Below, piece by piece: positions 27,949 through 38,940 of a stretch of DNA of 64,000 bases (within the stretch, counting starts at the first letter, position 1; each line of letters starts with the position of its first letter). This DNA comes from Nautilus pompilius (lineage: Eukaryota; Mollusca; Cephalopoda; Nautilida; Nautilidae): contig JACATO010000036.1 of the NCBI GenBank assembly GCA_018389105.1, positions 434,001 to 498,000 of the forward strand, read 5' to 3'. Position numbers and translations under genes: made by a program. The notes under the pieces are model-generated. The model searched no databases, was not told the origin of the DNA, and was given only the letters and a program-made list of their open reading frames with translations.

Positions 27949-29638
27949 TTAACGAGTTCATCACGAAGAGGCTGCTTAAACAATCCTAATGCATTCTGCT
28001 ACATTTGTGGTGAATACATTCTGCAAAAACAAAGGGAAAAGGTCACAGACTTTGTAAAAGAAGCATATCTTGCTTATTTTGGAGTGAATCTTGGAGACCA
28101 AGATAAGTCTTTGGCTCCCCATAAGGTTTGCAAAACATGTGTAGAGTGCCTACGACAGTGGGAAAATGGAGTAAGGAAAAGTTTAAACTTTGTTGTGCCT
28201 ATGGTGTGGAGCGAGCCGCAAAACCACCACGATGATTGTTATTTTTGTGTTGTGAATGCGAAAGGCTTCAATCGCTACAAGAAACATAAGTGGGAGTGTC
28301 CTGATTTGGAATCAGCAAGGCGACCTGTGCCACATTGTGAAGACATTCCCATACCAGTGTTTAACTCACTGCCCGGCCTTCTATTGTCAGATTTTGAAGA
28401 AATGCAGGAGTTGGAGTGTAGCACAGGTGGTAGCAGTGAAAGTGAATATGAAGGAAGTTTATTAACACCTAAGCAGTTCTCCCAAGAAGAGCTCAATGAT
28501 CTTATATGAGACCTCTGTCAAAGCAAGCATCTAAACTTAGCATCCAGGCTAAAAGAAAAGAACTGTCTAAAGCCGGAAGCTAAGATAACAGCTTATCAGA
28601 CAAGAGAGGAGGTACTTCTTCCTTACTTCAGGCAAGATGAAGAACTTGTATACTGCTGTGACATCCCTAGGCTTCTCCAAATGGGAATACCAGAATATTG
28701 ACCAGAAGATTGGCAGCTTTTTATAGACAGCTCCACCAGAAGCTTGAAATGTGTTTTACTGCACAACAGAAACAGCTATGCATCTATTCCAATTGCTCAC
28801 TCAACAAAACTTAAAGAAGAATATGAAAATATTAAAATGGTCTTGAAGAAGCTTTGCTATCATGAGCAAAATTGGTCTATTTGTGTTGATTTAAAGATGG
28901 TGGGCTTCTTGCTTGGGCAGCAAAGTGGATACACAAAGTACCCTTGCTTCATCTGCTTGTGGGATAGTAGGGCAAAGCAAGATCACTGGAAAAAAGTGAC
29001 ATGGCCTTCAAGGGAAAACATGACTGTAGGTGCAGTGAACATCATTAATGAACCATTGGTTGACAGAGAAAAAATCATTCTTCCACCACTCCATATCAAG
29101 CTTGGACTGATGAAGCAATTTGTTAAGGCCTTGGACAAAGATGGCGATTACTTCAAATACATTTGTAGATCGTTCCTTGGACTGAGTATGGAAAAACTAA
29201 AAGCAGGAATCTTTAATGGTCCTCAGATTCGTAAACTCGTCAAAGATTTGAATTTCACAAAATTTATGAATGATGTTGAAGCTTCTGCCTGGTGGAGTTA
29301 TGTCTCAGTTGTCAATAACTTCTTGGGTAACCACAAAGCAGACAATTACGAAGAATTGGTGAAAAAGATGCTCGATAACTTTGAAAATTTGGGTGCTAAT
29401 ATGAGCATAACATACACTTTCTCCATAGCCACTTGGACAGATTTCCAGATAATCTTGGTGATTTTAGTGAGGAACAAGGGGAGAGGTTCCATCAGGATAT
29501 AAAAGTGATGGAGGAAAGGTATCAAGACAGATGGGACAGACACATGATAGCAGACTACTGCTGGAGCCTCCTACGTGATTGTCCTGATGACCCACACAAA
29601 AGAAAATCGTACAAACAGCGTATTTCTATGCATTAATT
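27949..29638 (+). pseudogene. Zinc-finger plus DDE (RAG1/Transib-like?) transposase pseudogene
   Basis: One reading frame runs from 27949 to about 29410 with stops at 28507-28509 and 28699-28701. A one-base loss near 29410 moves the tail into another frame, ending at the stop 29636-29638. No initiator ATG was found. Order of motifs: C-x2-C-x40-C-x2-C finger (CYIC, CKTC); a second C-x2-C in DDCYFC; an acidic linker; Asp in FIDSS at 28726-28728; Asp in VDLKMVG at 28888-28890; C-x2-C (CFIC) at 28945-28956, exactly 19 and 22 residues after that Asp; LHIKLG at 29089; H-x4-H at 29415 and 29430; and Glu residues in FSEEQGERFH at 29469-29483. RAG1 has its second Asp (708), C727/C730, LH-x3-G, H937/H942 and E962 in this order, with the same D-C-C and H-H spacings. 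I recognise close relatives as abundant uncharacterised proteins in many invertebrates. This copy is inactive. Confidence 0.8.
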
Positions 29639-29976
29639 GTGATTACCCGAATCAGCTCACTTTCTTTTTATGTGACTGTACTGAATACAACACCATTAGG
29701 TATTTCATGTGTTTACTTTTGTATAATTTGAGACAGTTTCCAAGTGATTTGTGGGTGGGCTAATGCCTGACCATTAAACTGTTTGCATTTTTTATGTTTT
29801 TCAATAAGGTTCTGAAACTTTATGATAAAAATGAATGTAAAAATAATTCCAACATTAAATCTGAAACCAGTTAGATGACCAAATACCTAAAGATCAATTC
29901 AGCAACAAATGTATATACGTGAAAATGACAGTGGCTCTGAAGGCTGAGCGAGCTGAACTCTCAAATAAGGGGGGGG

Positions 29977-30061
29977 GGGCATCTATTATCTCAAAAATTA
30001 GAGCCAATCTAGAAAAACTGATGCCATATTCGGAATCAGCACCCCAAAGTTACCCTAAAAT
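29977..30061 (+). repeat. Right inverted repeat arm of the zinc-finger/DDE element
   Basis: Reverse-complement partner of 27695-27788. Landmarks are ATCTATTATCTCAAAAATTA, GAGCCAAT, ACTGATGCCATATTCGGAAT and CACCCCAAAGTTACCCTAAA. It lies about 340 bp after the transposase stop. Confidence 0.75.
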
Positions 30062-32849
30062 CACTCTAATATCATTGGCAATAAAATTAGTGTTGACCAG
30101 AGTAATATAACCATTAAAATTGACGTGTTTCTTGGAATGTCTAATTTAAAAATTCCACCACAGGCACAAGAAACACTGTAACCCGGCAGTGATAACAGAA
30201 ACCCCAGGTTACTTCACTGATAAGCCTGAGTTTAGCCAAAGATTTGTTGTGTACCTCAGAGTTTTATCAGTAGCATTTCGTAAGTCCCACCAAGTTTATC
30301 TTAAGAACTGGCTTATTCTCTTACAATGTCTTAACCTTTTCTTTGAGATTTTTCAAAAGAAAACAACGGTTGTACAATATTAGGGTCTAATTAGAAAAAA
30401 AAACCCATCTCCAAACAGAAATGTAAGAAACATTACATATTTTCAACATTAAATAAATATTTTGTGATATTTTGTATTATGAATCATGGTCACTATATGG
30501 TATCTGTACTGAATGTTAAAATATCAAAAAAACTGATTTGATGGACAACACAATTAGTATTGATACTGATGACTACATGTATAAATAGCAGTTTCAATTA
30601 CATTTTTTTTTCCAATTATATTTCAAGGTGACAGTAAGGTTATAAGATACTACATTGACAGGACCAGCTGGATTGCAGCATGATTAACTAGAGTGAATGT
30701 TAAAATCACGTTTAAATATTGTACACAATTTTCTAATTATACACAATCAGGCTATTAGCTAACAACCATTGATCTGCATGCCATTTATATAAACAGTGTT
30801 AGCTATGGCAAACATCTTTCTAAATTAACTTACCACTAGAATTTGATTTTGTGATGTCATTATATTATTAATTCAACTCTTATAGACTCGGTTCTTTCTC
30901 ATTGACCAATTACCAGAGAATGAAGCTGGTTTTTGGTGATAAACAATATGCATCACTTCCCATTTAGCTTCCCTCTCCCTGGCAATGCCACCATTAGAAG
31001 ATCCACAGCTTTTCCTGTGATATCAAAATACCGATCCAGTTTAATGCAAGCACTTCCTGGTGCCAATGTGGGCAAACTGAACACCATCCCTAACTGTCAT
31101 TATCTTTGCAAATTTCATAACAGGAGAGACACAAGGTGCACGCACAACAAAACAGAACTTCGGTAATTGAAAAAGCCTGAACATTAATCAAGCGGATGGC
31201 ACTCGTTGGAAAATCAAAGCAAGTCATTTGCTCCGCAAGGCTTGCTCAGTGATGAATGCGTTTATGATGAAATTGCTACAGGAAGAACGACAAATTGGCG
31301 ATTCCATAACCTCGCCATGTTTAATGACAGGGAGCGCTTTTGTGCCACCGCCAAATCTTGCCAGTACTATCACACTTGCCATGTTTCCAAGGTTGGTGAA
31401 CACATGGGCTGAGTGGCCGTTTCAATCACAGAAACGTGAATGACGCCTGGAGGAAAAACAAGCAGATAAACAGAAAAATTGACATCAATGGATGGGAACA
31501 AAGACAGTCTGCTTCCAGCCTTTAATTTAGGCTATGAACTACACAATCTAGTGGAGACACTTGAAAAGAAATTGCAAAAAAAAAGAAAAAAAAAAAAGAA
31601 ACAGAGGAAGAGAGAAGACAAGAGAGGAGAAATAATCCCATAAAAAGAAGCTGCAAACAAAAATTATCAGTTGGGCATTTTACAGAAAGGTGTCATGGTA
31701 GCAATCAACAATAAACAAATTAAAGCTGCCATAGCTAATGCCAGTTTAATCCTTGGTGGTTTTGAAAAAAAAAAAATTAAAAAAAAAAATAGAAGTCCGT
31801 ACTGGTTTAACCCTTTTGAGACACAAGCATGCTATTCTGTAAGCAACCACTATAAATAAACGCCGCATACTCTGACCACATATTTATATGAGGGTTTTAC
31901 GATAAAACAACAAAGGGCTAGGGTTCCCACAAAAATTCCATAAAGTAGATAAAAGAATTAAAAACAAGCTTTATATTACAAATGAGAGTTAATGGTGAAA
32001 TTCAAAATAATATTCTGTAGTTTTTCATTATGCAGCATGAACATAGTACAGTGAAAGTCAATTTATCCAAACATTAAACATCTGAATGAAAAAAAAAAAA
32101 AAAAATTTCTCAGATCCATGCGCCAAATGTTTGTATTACCTGCTGTAGCTTTTTAAAATTTTTTTTATCATTCCACTCATTTTTTTACATCTGCCACCGC
32201 ATGGCGTCCTCGGCACTGTATTCAATTCCCGCAATGTTTCCAGAGTGGACAGATGTGAAGCTATTGCTACTCTTAATTTTTTGATTTACTATATTTAAGT
32301 ATAGCAAGTTTTCTTACCATGGCTGCCACAGAAACTAATGCTAAGAAGAAGTGTAAGCATGTTGTACTTCATATACAGCAAAAGGTAGACATTACCTGTG
32401 GTGGATCTCAGAGACTTATGATATTCTGGCATAGAAAGATAAACTGTTCAAGTTTTGTGAAAGATACTATCTAACACAAAGTGTGAAGAAATAAGATCAT
32501 CCAAAGGGTCATGTCCTGATATCCAAATTAACTGGTTCTCCAAAGTCAGTCAGGTTTCAGATAATTTGGATAAATTGACTTGTACTGCATTATTTTTCTG
32601 GGAATGTCTAGCCAAGACAATTTGCAAATGGTTTCTGAGAAAACAACATTAATTACACTGAAAATATAAACCATAATCTCTAAATTTAAGGTTATTTTAA
32701 ACTCACTATCCCAGTAAAGAACCACATATAACATGTACTGAGTTGTTAAAACCCTTTCTTTAGTTCCTTCCATGTTTCTCAAGGTAAATTTGAAGACTCA
32801 CACACAGAGAATTTAAATTTGATACGTAACCAGTATATACGAATATCTA
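30062..32849. other. Non-coding, includes a complex block at 30930-31470
   Basis: AT-rich flanks surround a higher-complexity stretch that is listed separately. A-rich runs lie near 31576-31610, 31766-31790 and 32089-32106. The open frames here (60-78 codons) have no domain support. Confidence 0.45.
30930..31470. other. Compositionally complex block, candidate conserved non-coding element
   Basis: About 540 bp of balanced composition with no homopolymer longer than five. It includes ATTAATCAAG (a TAAT core), GTTTAATGACAGG (TGACAG, the TALE/Meis core) and GCCATGTTT segments. Overlapping plus-strand frames at 31206-31443 look like a by-product of the low stop density and have no splice-site pairing. 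Enhancer function is inferred only. Confidence 0.35.
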
Positions 32850-34001
32850 CAGCACTGAAAATAATTATGGAAACAAATACAAAAAGCATACAAAATGCAA
32901 ATAACATGTTATAGAATCCAATCTCACGTATAAAAAAATATGAAATGCTTTATATTAGAGCCATGTTTTGATATAGTTATCATGCAAGCAATCCGAAAAT
33001 GCCACACCTATAGAAGAACTACAGAGGCATAGGCAGCGATATCCCTGCAGTGTAGTGAATGTGTGGTGAATACTATGGCTCCTCTGAAGAAAATATCACA
33101 TGACAAAAATATGGAAATCAAAGTCTCAGCTAGAGAAGGCCACTCCATGTGGGAGATTGTTGTATGTAAGACTGAAAAGGGGATGTAAAAATGGCACTAC
33201 TGACAATAGACGTGGTCAGGGAAGAAAGCCCATTAAGAACCTCAGGGTGTGTTCTTTATGTGGTAGACTACAAGCCAGTTAAGATCTTTAAAACGATCCA
33301 GCTACAAGTATGGGTATTAATATTTCTTCAAGAACAGTAAGATATACATAAGATGAAGTGGCCTCAGTGGGTGTGTAACTAACTGCCCGAAAATGTTTGC
33401 TGGGAAAAGGCAAACAGATAGCATGGCTAAAATGGGCAACAGAAAGGGATGATCAAAGCTGGAAGGAGGTGCTCCTTACGGATGAGTCCGAGTTTAAACT
33501 GTTTGCCAATACTCAACAGCAGTTTGTATACAACAATTACAATAAAGTAATATAAGCATGGGTTGCATATCAGTCAAGACTTTCGGAGATTTGCATAAAA
33601 TTGAAGGTATACTGACTGCCAACAGATACAGGCAGGTTTTCATCCATCACATCATTCTCTCAAGAAAACATCTCATTGAGTGGGGATTCATCTTCCAACA
33701 CGATAATAACTCCCAAGCATACAGCCGGTCTGGTGAAAACCTATCTGGAGCATAAAGAGGCTGACGAAACACTCACAAAAATGCCTTGGCCTGCACAAAG
33801 TCCTGATATGAATATCACCGAAGCTATGTGGCTACTGAGAAAGATAAACCACCACCAAACACCTTGGATGAATTGTGAAGATTGTTACAAGGTATTTGGA
33901 AGTGTTCTACAGCCATACATTGATAACCTATATGAGCATGGAAGCAAGGTGTCATGCTCTATAAAAAGTAAAAGGCTTACATATCAAATATTTATGCACT
34001 G
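32850..34001 (+). mobile_element. Degenerate Tc1-related transposon
   Basis: The right end is the complement of CAGTGCATAAATATTTGATA followed by TA. A left end beginning CAGCACTGAAAATAATTATG after TA matches it loosely. That gives about 1152 bp, shorter than usual for Tc1 and consistent with internal deletions. The termini are decayed, so the boundaries are less certain than for the other elements. The coding relic inside is unambiguous. Confidence 0.6.
33076..33990 (+). pseudogene. Tc1-related transposase pseudogene, DD38E spacing
   Basis: An ATG at 33076 opens MAPLKKISHDKNMEIKVSAR, then the frame breaks repeatedly. Conserved catalytic-domain pieces are LLTDESEFKLF (first Asp at 33481-33483), GCISVKTFGDLHKIEGILTA, GFIFQHDN (second Asp at 33702-33704), PKHTAGLVKTYLE and WPAQSPDMNITEAMW (Glu at 33820-33822). 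Asp-2 to Glu is 118 nt, which is 38 intervening residues plus one extra base. That is longer than the Tc1 value of 34 and matches the DD38E group reported in the literature as Intruder. The family link is from memory; the spacing is measured. At least five stops or shifts make it non-functional. Confidence 0.85.
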
Positions 34002-34515
34002 TATAAGATATTTTGTTGTTGTATAGTTTCTGTAATAATGATTTGTGTATGTATTCTATAGATCCCCAGTTTAAATTAGTTATTATTTGCGCCTAACCTA
34101 TTTTTCCCAAAATATTGTATGCGTGTACTTTAGACATTCACCAGAAATTTTAATTTGCATTAGATAACACAACGTCTTACTCTAGAAGTGTATTCTGAAT
34201 CTAAATCAACAGACTTTGAATAAAACAATCCTTTCTCAATTATTAACAGAATTTAACATTTTGGGATATTAACTCTTATTTGTTAGCATTTCATGTACCT
34301 TTATAAGATCTTACATGGCTATCACAGTTTTCCTGTCTGCTTTCATGTTTTCTAATGTGAATTAAAAAATTTTTATTTTGCTCTAAGATAAAACTGGTCT
34401 TTTAAATTGACATGTTAATTGAAAATAACATTTAAAACAAACAACTGGAAAATATAATATACATCACCAGTTATTTACCAAAAAAAATCTGTGTGTGTGT
34501 GTGTGTGTGTGTGTA
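34002..34515. other. AT-rich spacer between two transposons
   Basis: About 510 bp of AT-rich sequence ending in a (TG)n microsatellite that abuts the mariner element. No gene or regulatory site is supported. Confidence 0.6.
34490..34513. repeat. (TG)n microsatellite abutting a mariner insertion
   Basis: About twelve TG units end directly at the TA that forms the left target site of the mariner element. Confidence 0.93.
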
Positions 34516-35803
34516 CGAGGTCTGTTGAAAAAGTATCCAACCTTAGGCTGGGGAAAAAAATTACGTACTTGCTGGGGCTCAATTGCTAATCCCCTGCGAA
34601 GTGGGCCCCTTGTACCTCCACGCACTTAGCCCAGCGATTCTTCCACCGTTCGAAGCATGTCTGGAATGTTTTCTTCCAGAATGGCTCTCAGCTCCGCTGC
34701 TGCATTACTCTCAGCTCTCAAAGCGGGAGCTTTTTAGTGGGAACAACCAGAAGTCAGGAGCAGCCATGTCTGGAGAGTAGGGAGCCTGGCGAATGAGCAA
34801 AATGCCATTCTTTGCCAAGAAACCTTGGATCAGCTCCGACGAATGAGCCGGGGTGTTGTCATGCTGCAGCTGCCAGTTTTGCAAGGCCCACAGATCCGGT
34901 CTCTTACGCCAACTGCATCACAAAGATGTAGGACGACTTTCTGATAGTACTCCTTTGTAACTGTTTGTCCTTCTGGTGCATATTCGTGATGTACACCGCC
35001 TCAATAGTCGAAGAAAACAGTCAGCAGCACCTTGATTTTGCTCCAGACGTGATGTGCTTTTTTGGACCTTGGCGACATTGGGTGCTTCCACTGTGATGAC
35101 TGAGCTTTGGTTTCCAGGTCGTACCCATACACCCATGTCTCATCTCCAGTTATCACAGTATTCTGGAACTCAGGATCTCTGTTGGCAGTATTCAGCAGGT
35201 CCTGTGCAACCTCAAGATGTTGTTGTTGTTCCTAAGAAAGCAGCTTGAGCACAAATTTCGCTGCCACTCTGCGCAAGCCCAAATCCTCCTTTAAAATTGC
35301 ATGTGCAGAATCTTTACTGATCCCAACCTCGTCACCAATTTCCCGCACCACCAAACGACGATCCTCCATTATGAAGGTCCGCACTTTCTCGATAACAACT
35401 GCATTGCGGCTTGTTGACGGCCTCCCAGAACACTGGTCACTCTCTACCGATGTGCAGCCATCTTTGAACCTGTTGTACCATTCTTTTATTTGGGTAACAC
35501 CCATGGCATTGTCACCAAAAGCCTGTTGAATCTTGCAAATTGCTTCCGTTTGGGTATCTCCAAGCTTTTGGCAAAACTTGATGCAAGATCGTTGCTCCAC
35601 ACGTTCCGTCATCACAGGTGAAATGAAAATGCGATGAGTAAGTAGTACAGCACCTCACATGCTGGTTGGCTGACAGCGACTGACACATCCAGCAAGCCCG
35701 CTAAAAACCACGCATGTGGCTCCACTATGCATACTTTTGACTCCCTAATGTTATTACTTCCCACAGGAAAAAATAAAGTCAGATACTTTTTCGACAGACC
35801 TCG
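34516..35803 (-). mobile_element. mariner-family transposon, 1288 bp
   Basis: The left end, CGAGGTCTGTTGAAAAAGTA, and the right end, the complement of CGAGGTCTGTCGAAAAAGTA, are nearly perfect inverted repeats (one difference in 20). They are flanked by TA at 34514-34515 and 35804-35805. The length of about 1.3 kb is standard for mariner. The transposase gene inside is on the minus strand and broken. The well-kept termini suggest the copy is younger than the Tc1 relics at 17211 and 32850. Confidence 0.95.
34590..35612 (-). pseudogene. mariner transposase pseudogene, DD34D
   Basis: On the minus strand an ATG at 35612 begins MTERVEQRSCIKFCQKLGDT. About 125 codons stay open through two helix-turn-helix regions (EAICKIQQAFGD, TQIKEWYNRFKDG and RPSTSRN are recognisable), up to about 35232, where the frame breaks. 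Downstream, in shifted frames, the catalytic Asp residues can be read: ITGDETWVYGYD at 35142-35144, LQHDNTPAHSS at 34858-34860 and SPDMAAPDFWLF at 34753-34755. The last two are separated by 34 residues, the mariner DD34D signature. The family matches the SETMAR/GVQW-like mariners common in invertebrates. Frameshifts and stops in the C-terminal half make it inactive. Confidence 0.9.
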
Positions 35804-37290
35804 TATAAAACAAACAATTTTGGAAAATTCTGTTTATATTTTACCAGTTTTTTTTGCTCTCCTCAATGAACAATCCATTGACTTGTTCAGATTTATAACC
35901 TATCCCATGTTTTTGTTTTTTCTAACTGACTCAGTAAAAAATAAGAAAAGAAACAACAACAAAAAAAGCAGAGAAATAGAGGAAAATTTGTTTTTGTAAT
36001 ATTGGGACACCTGCAGCCAGATGAGTATGAGAATCTGTGATGGAGAAATGACCTGAAGATGAAATGAAACATCAAAACAAGATTTTATTGTGGTTCAGAG
36101 GATGAATGTATATAGTTTTTAAAATCTTTCAGTCTGTTGTCTCTCTTTTTTTCTTTTAAAGTTCAGATTTTCCAGACAAACCACATTGATATTAATTATG
36201 TGCAAATTTGTTTGAATAATGGCAAAAACAATGAACAGCATTCTTTGCAACCATTTTTTTGTTTGTTTGTTAAAAATTACATGTGGAATATGATGCAATG
36301 TACATGTCGCAGTATTTCTGTCACCCTCTGTAATGGCAGACATAAAGGTGAGGGAACAAGAAGATATAGGAAAACATCACAAAGATAACAAGCAAAAATA
36401 CCTGACTTGCCCAGCCACTAGAGAATGCACTTACACAATCTTTATTACCAGCAAATATCTTAGTCTACCTTAATGAGCAACCAGCACTGAGTGACACCCA
36501 ACTTAGCTAATATAGCAGCGATGCAAAGATGTGTGGAAGTGGATCCCTTAATAGGTATTAAACTATAAGCAGGTTAATTACAAGAAAAAATTACAAATTA
36601 GGGTTGATCGACAGAAGTGGATGTAAAAAAACTGATAGCACAGCACACAGATGCACTGATTCAATAAAGTCAATTAGGTAAAAAGAATAAGAAATGACAA
36701 GAAATTTAAGGTCTAGCAAGGGAGATAACCAAATAAATTCATTAAGGGCCACTAGATTAATTGAAAAGTTGAGTCACTTGAGATGTTTTGCAAGAATGTA
36801 TTAAAAAAGAGAGAAAACTTTTTTGTATTACCATCTAAGTACTCTACTTACTTTTTTTTTTTAAAAAAAAAAACCCCAATCCATTCAAATGTTTGTAAAT
36901 CAAAGAAATTTTCATTGCCTTAGATACTATCCCTCTCGTGTTTCCCATTAGGTAATGCAAGAGAAGAGTCTGCTGGCCTAAAGATGAACTTTCTCATAAT
37001 GCAGTATCGCTCTCCATCTCAGAGCGAGCTAAGAAGTTACTTCTCATCCCTAATACGAACTAGAAACGGAGCTGACTTTCAATAGATAAAATGCACCAGA
37101 CAGTAACAAATTAATTCTACCAGAGGCAAATGGTGGGTAAAGAAATAAATGTTTATGCCAGATTAGCAGCAGCCTGTTCATAATCTTTTACCATTTGAGA
37201 AAAAAAAATTTTTTTTTTTTTTTAAAGAATCAAAGCATCAAAAAGTCTACATTATCTTTCTTGAGATGAGTGAGAAAATGTTATATGGCT

Positions 37291-37318
37291 AAAAAAAAAA
37301 AAAATATATATATATATA
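37291..37318. repeat. A-run and (AT)n microsatellite
   Basis: Fourteen A followed by about seven TA units. Confidence 0.9.
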
Positions 37319-37419
37319 CTATATCATTGTATTAACTTTCACTCTGTCAATCATTATTTGCCATGTTCAGTAAGAAGGTACAATAAAAAAACAACAAAAA
37401 TATAAAGAGTAGACAGAAA

Positions 37420-37878
37420 TCTAGAATGATTGGAAGCATGATGGCATTCATATGCATGGAGCCTTCTATTTTCCATCACTCGTCGCCAGGCTGCACAAAA
37501 ATTAGTTTTTAGTGTGCCATTTATCAAATGATCTGAGCCTTCTTTCAAATTACCTTTTCACAAAGTTTACCATTTTACCAATTAAAGTGTCATGACTCCT
37601 GACACTTAACGCTGGTGATTTGGTTATTAAAAGCTATAATCTGTGTTTTTGAAGTTTGACCGGTTCATATTACACAGGGGATAATTTGAGGTTGAAAACG
37701 CCGCTAAAGGGCTGATAGCCAGCTATTAATTTACACTCGATCAGATTTTTAAACTTCCTTCATTGCCTGGTGCTCTAATCAGTCCGTGCATGTTAATGAA
37801 TAGTCTGATGAAATATATGACCAGTGCTTAACAACGTGTGAATTGATGGGGAACTCGATGCTGGGGTTTGGGATAACA
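37420..37878. other. Compositionally complex block with a paired TGACA motif
   Basis: About 450 bp of high-complexity sequence. It contains a perfect 8-bp inverted repeat, AAGTGTCA at 37585-37592 and TGACACTT at 37600-37607, with a 7-bp spacer. TGACA is the core of TALE homeodomain (Meis/Pbx) sites and AAGTG is an NK-type core. It also has several TAAT/ATTA cores and AATTTACACTCGATCAGA. There is no open frame with splice sites. I read it as a candidate enhancer or conserved non-coding element, from sequence character alone. Confidence 0.38.
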
Positions 37879-37899
37879 TCTCTCTCTCTCTCTCTCTCT
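37879..37899. repeat. (CT)n microsatellite
   Basis: About ten CT units immediately after the complex block. Confidence 0.92.
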
Positions 37900-38559
37900 A
37901 CCTAACTTTCTGCTTTGAAGGTTTTGATGCAAGTTGCAAACACCGGGCTACTTGGATTGAATTTTTAATGCATGCAAAAAACTGCTGTTTAAAGATGCTA
38001 TTTAGATCTACCTCATCAGACATTACCAACTCTGATACCTACTCATTTAGTTTATTAATGAATACAGCAAAACAAACAATCCCCCTTACCACTCAACTAC
38101 AAATTAACCCTTTAAAAGGCAACAGTCACTGGAAATCTCTCGGCTCAGGTAACTTGCTAATCCAAGTGTGCACTAAACAATAAGACAGGTATGTCAATCA
38201 GGTCTTTTTTCTTTCCATAAATACAAAATTTCCCAGCATTTTGAAATTACCTATGTACAAGAACTTTCAAGCTTATTCAATGTAACAATCACCTAAATTA
38301 TTTGTGTTTATTTTAATGTGTATTTTATTGTTGTTGAGATGATTTTATCTCCTATTGCAACTGGATGGTTAATGTAGGCCAGGAACACCAGCCAGGTGGG
38401 GAATTGTAGGTGCAACACACCCTTAGCGTTAGCAGTTCAGTAGAACAACCATTTGAATACTATGGTGGCCATTTGGAAAATAAATAAAATACAAAATATT
38501 GTAAAAGAAAAGGTTTTCTCACTTGATATTGGATAAGTTAAAAAAAAACCTAACATATT

Positions 38560-38940
38560 TTAAATTATGTTTTGCAGACAAGTTTGAATCTGTTTGCTAA
38601 GCAACATGATAGCTTCCCAGAACACACTGCATGCACATAGCTCTGCTTCTCAAAAGCTGCTGCTGGACGCTTAATTAATCCCTGTAGTGGACGAATGGTG
38701 CCAGTCTTTGAATAAGAAAAATGATACTCTGAAAGCATTTAATTCAATTAACAGTGTACAAAGGATGCACTATTTTTCATTTAAAAAAAAAAACAAACAA
38801 ACAGCAGCAGCATTTATGAATATAACCTGCTTTAACTCGAGAACAATCCTGTTTAAAATATGGATGGGATTATTCAATGAGGAATTGCTGCTCATTGGCA
38901 AAAATGCAAAATGCCACAGCTTGTCACATTAAATGTAATT
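38560..38940. other. Compositionally complex block, possible regulatory DNA
   Basis: Includes CTTAATTAATC (a palindromic homeodomain-type core), AGCAGCAGCATTT and a CACAGCTTG segment, interrupted by an A-rich run near 38785-38800. No supported open frame. Confidence 0.25.

Larger units (their letters stand above)
27695..30061 (+). mobile_element. Inverted-repeat-bounded element with zinc-finger/DDE transposase relic
   Basis: A coding relic is flanked by long imperfect inverted repeats: 27695-27788 on the left and 29977-30061 on the right. The shared core includes CTAGAGCCAAT on one arm and TTAGAGCCAAT on the other, then (A/G)AAAACT(A/G)ATG(T/C)CAT, a GGA(T/A)TC motif, CCCC and CCCTAAA. The arms match over most of about 85 bp with scattered differences and small gaps. 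The element is about 2.4 kb. G runs of 10 and 11 bases sit near the outer left (27712-27721) and inner right (29969-29979) arms. No target duplication could be fixed, so the true ends may lie further out. Bounded coding content plus inverted repeats indicates a cut-and-paste DNA transposon; the superfamily is unassigned. Confidence 0.72.

Noticed and set aside
37354-37548. Minus-strand frame beginning after an acceptor-like TTTTTGTGCAG
   Set aside because: No donor before the stop, and the frame runs into low-complexity AT-rich sequence.
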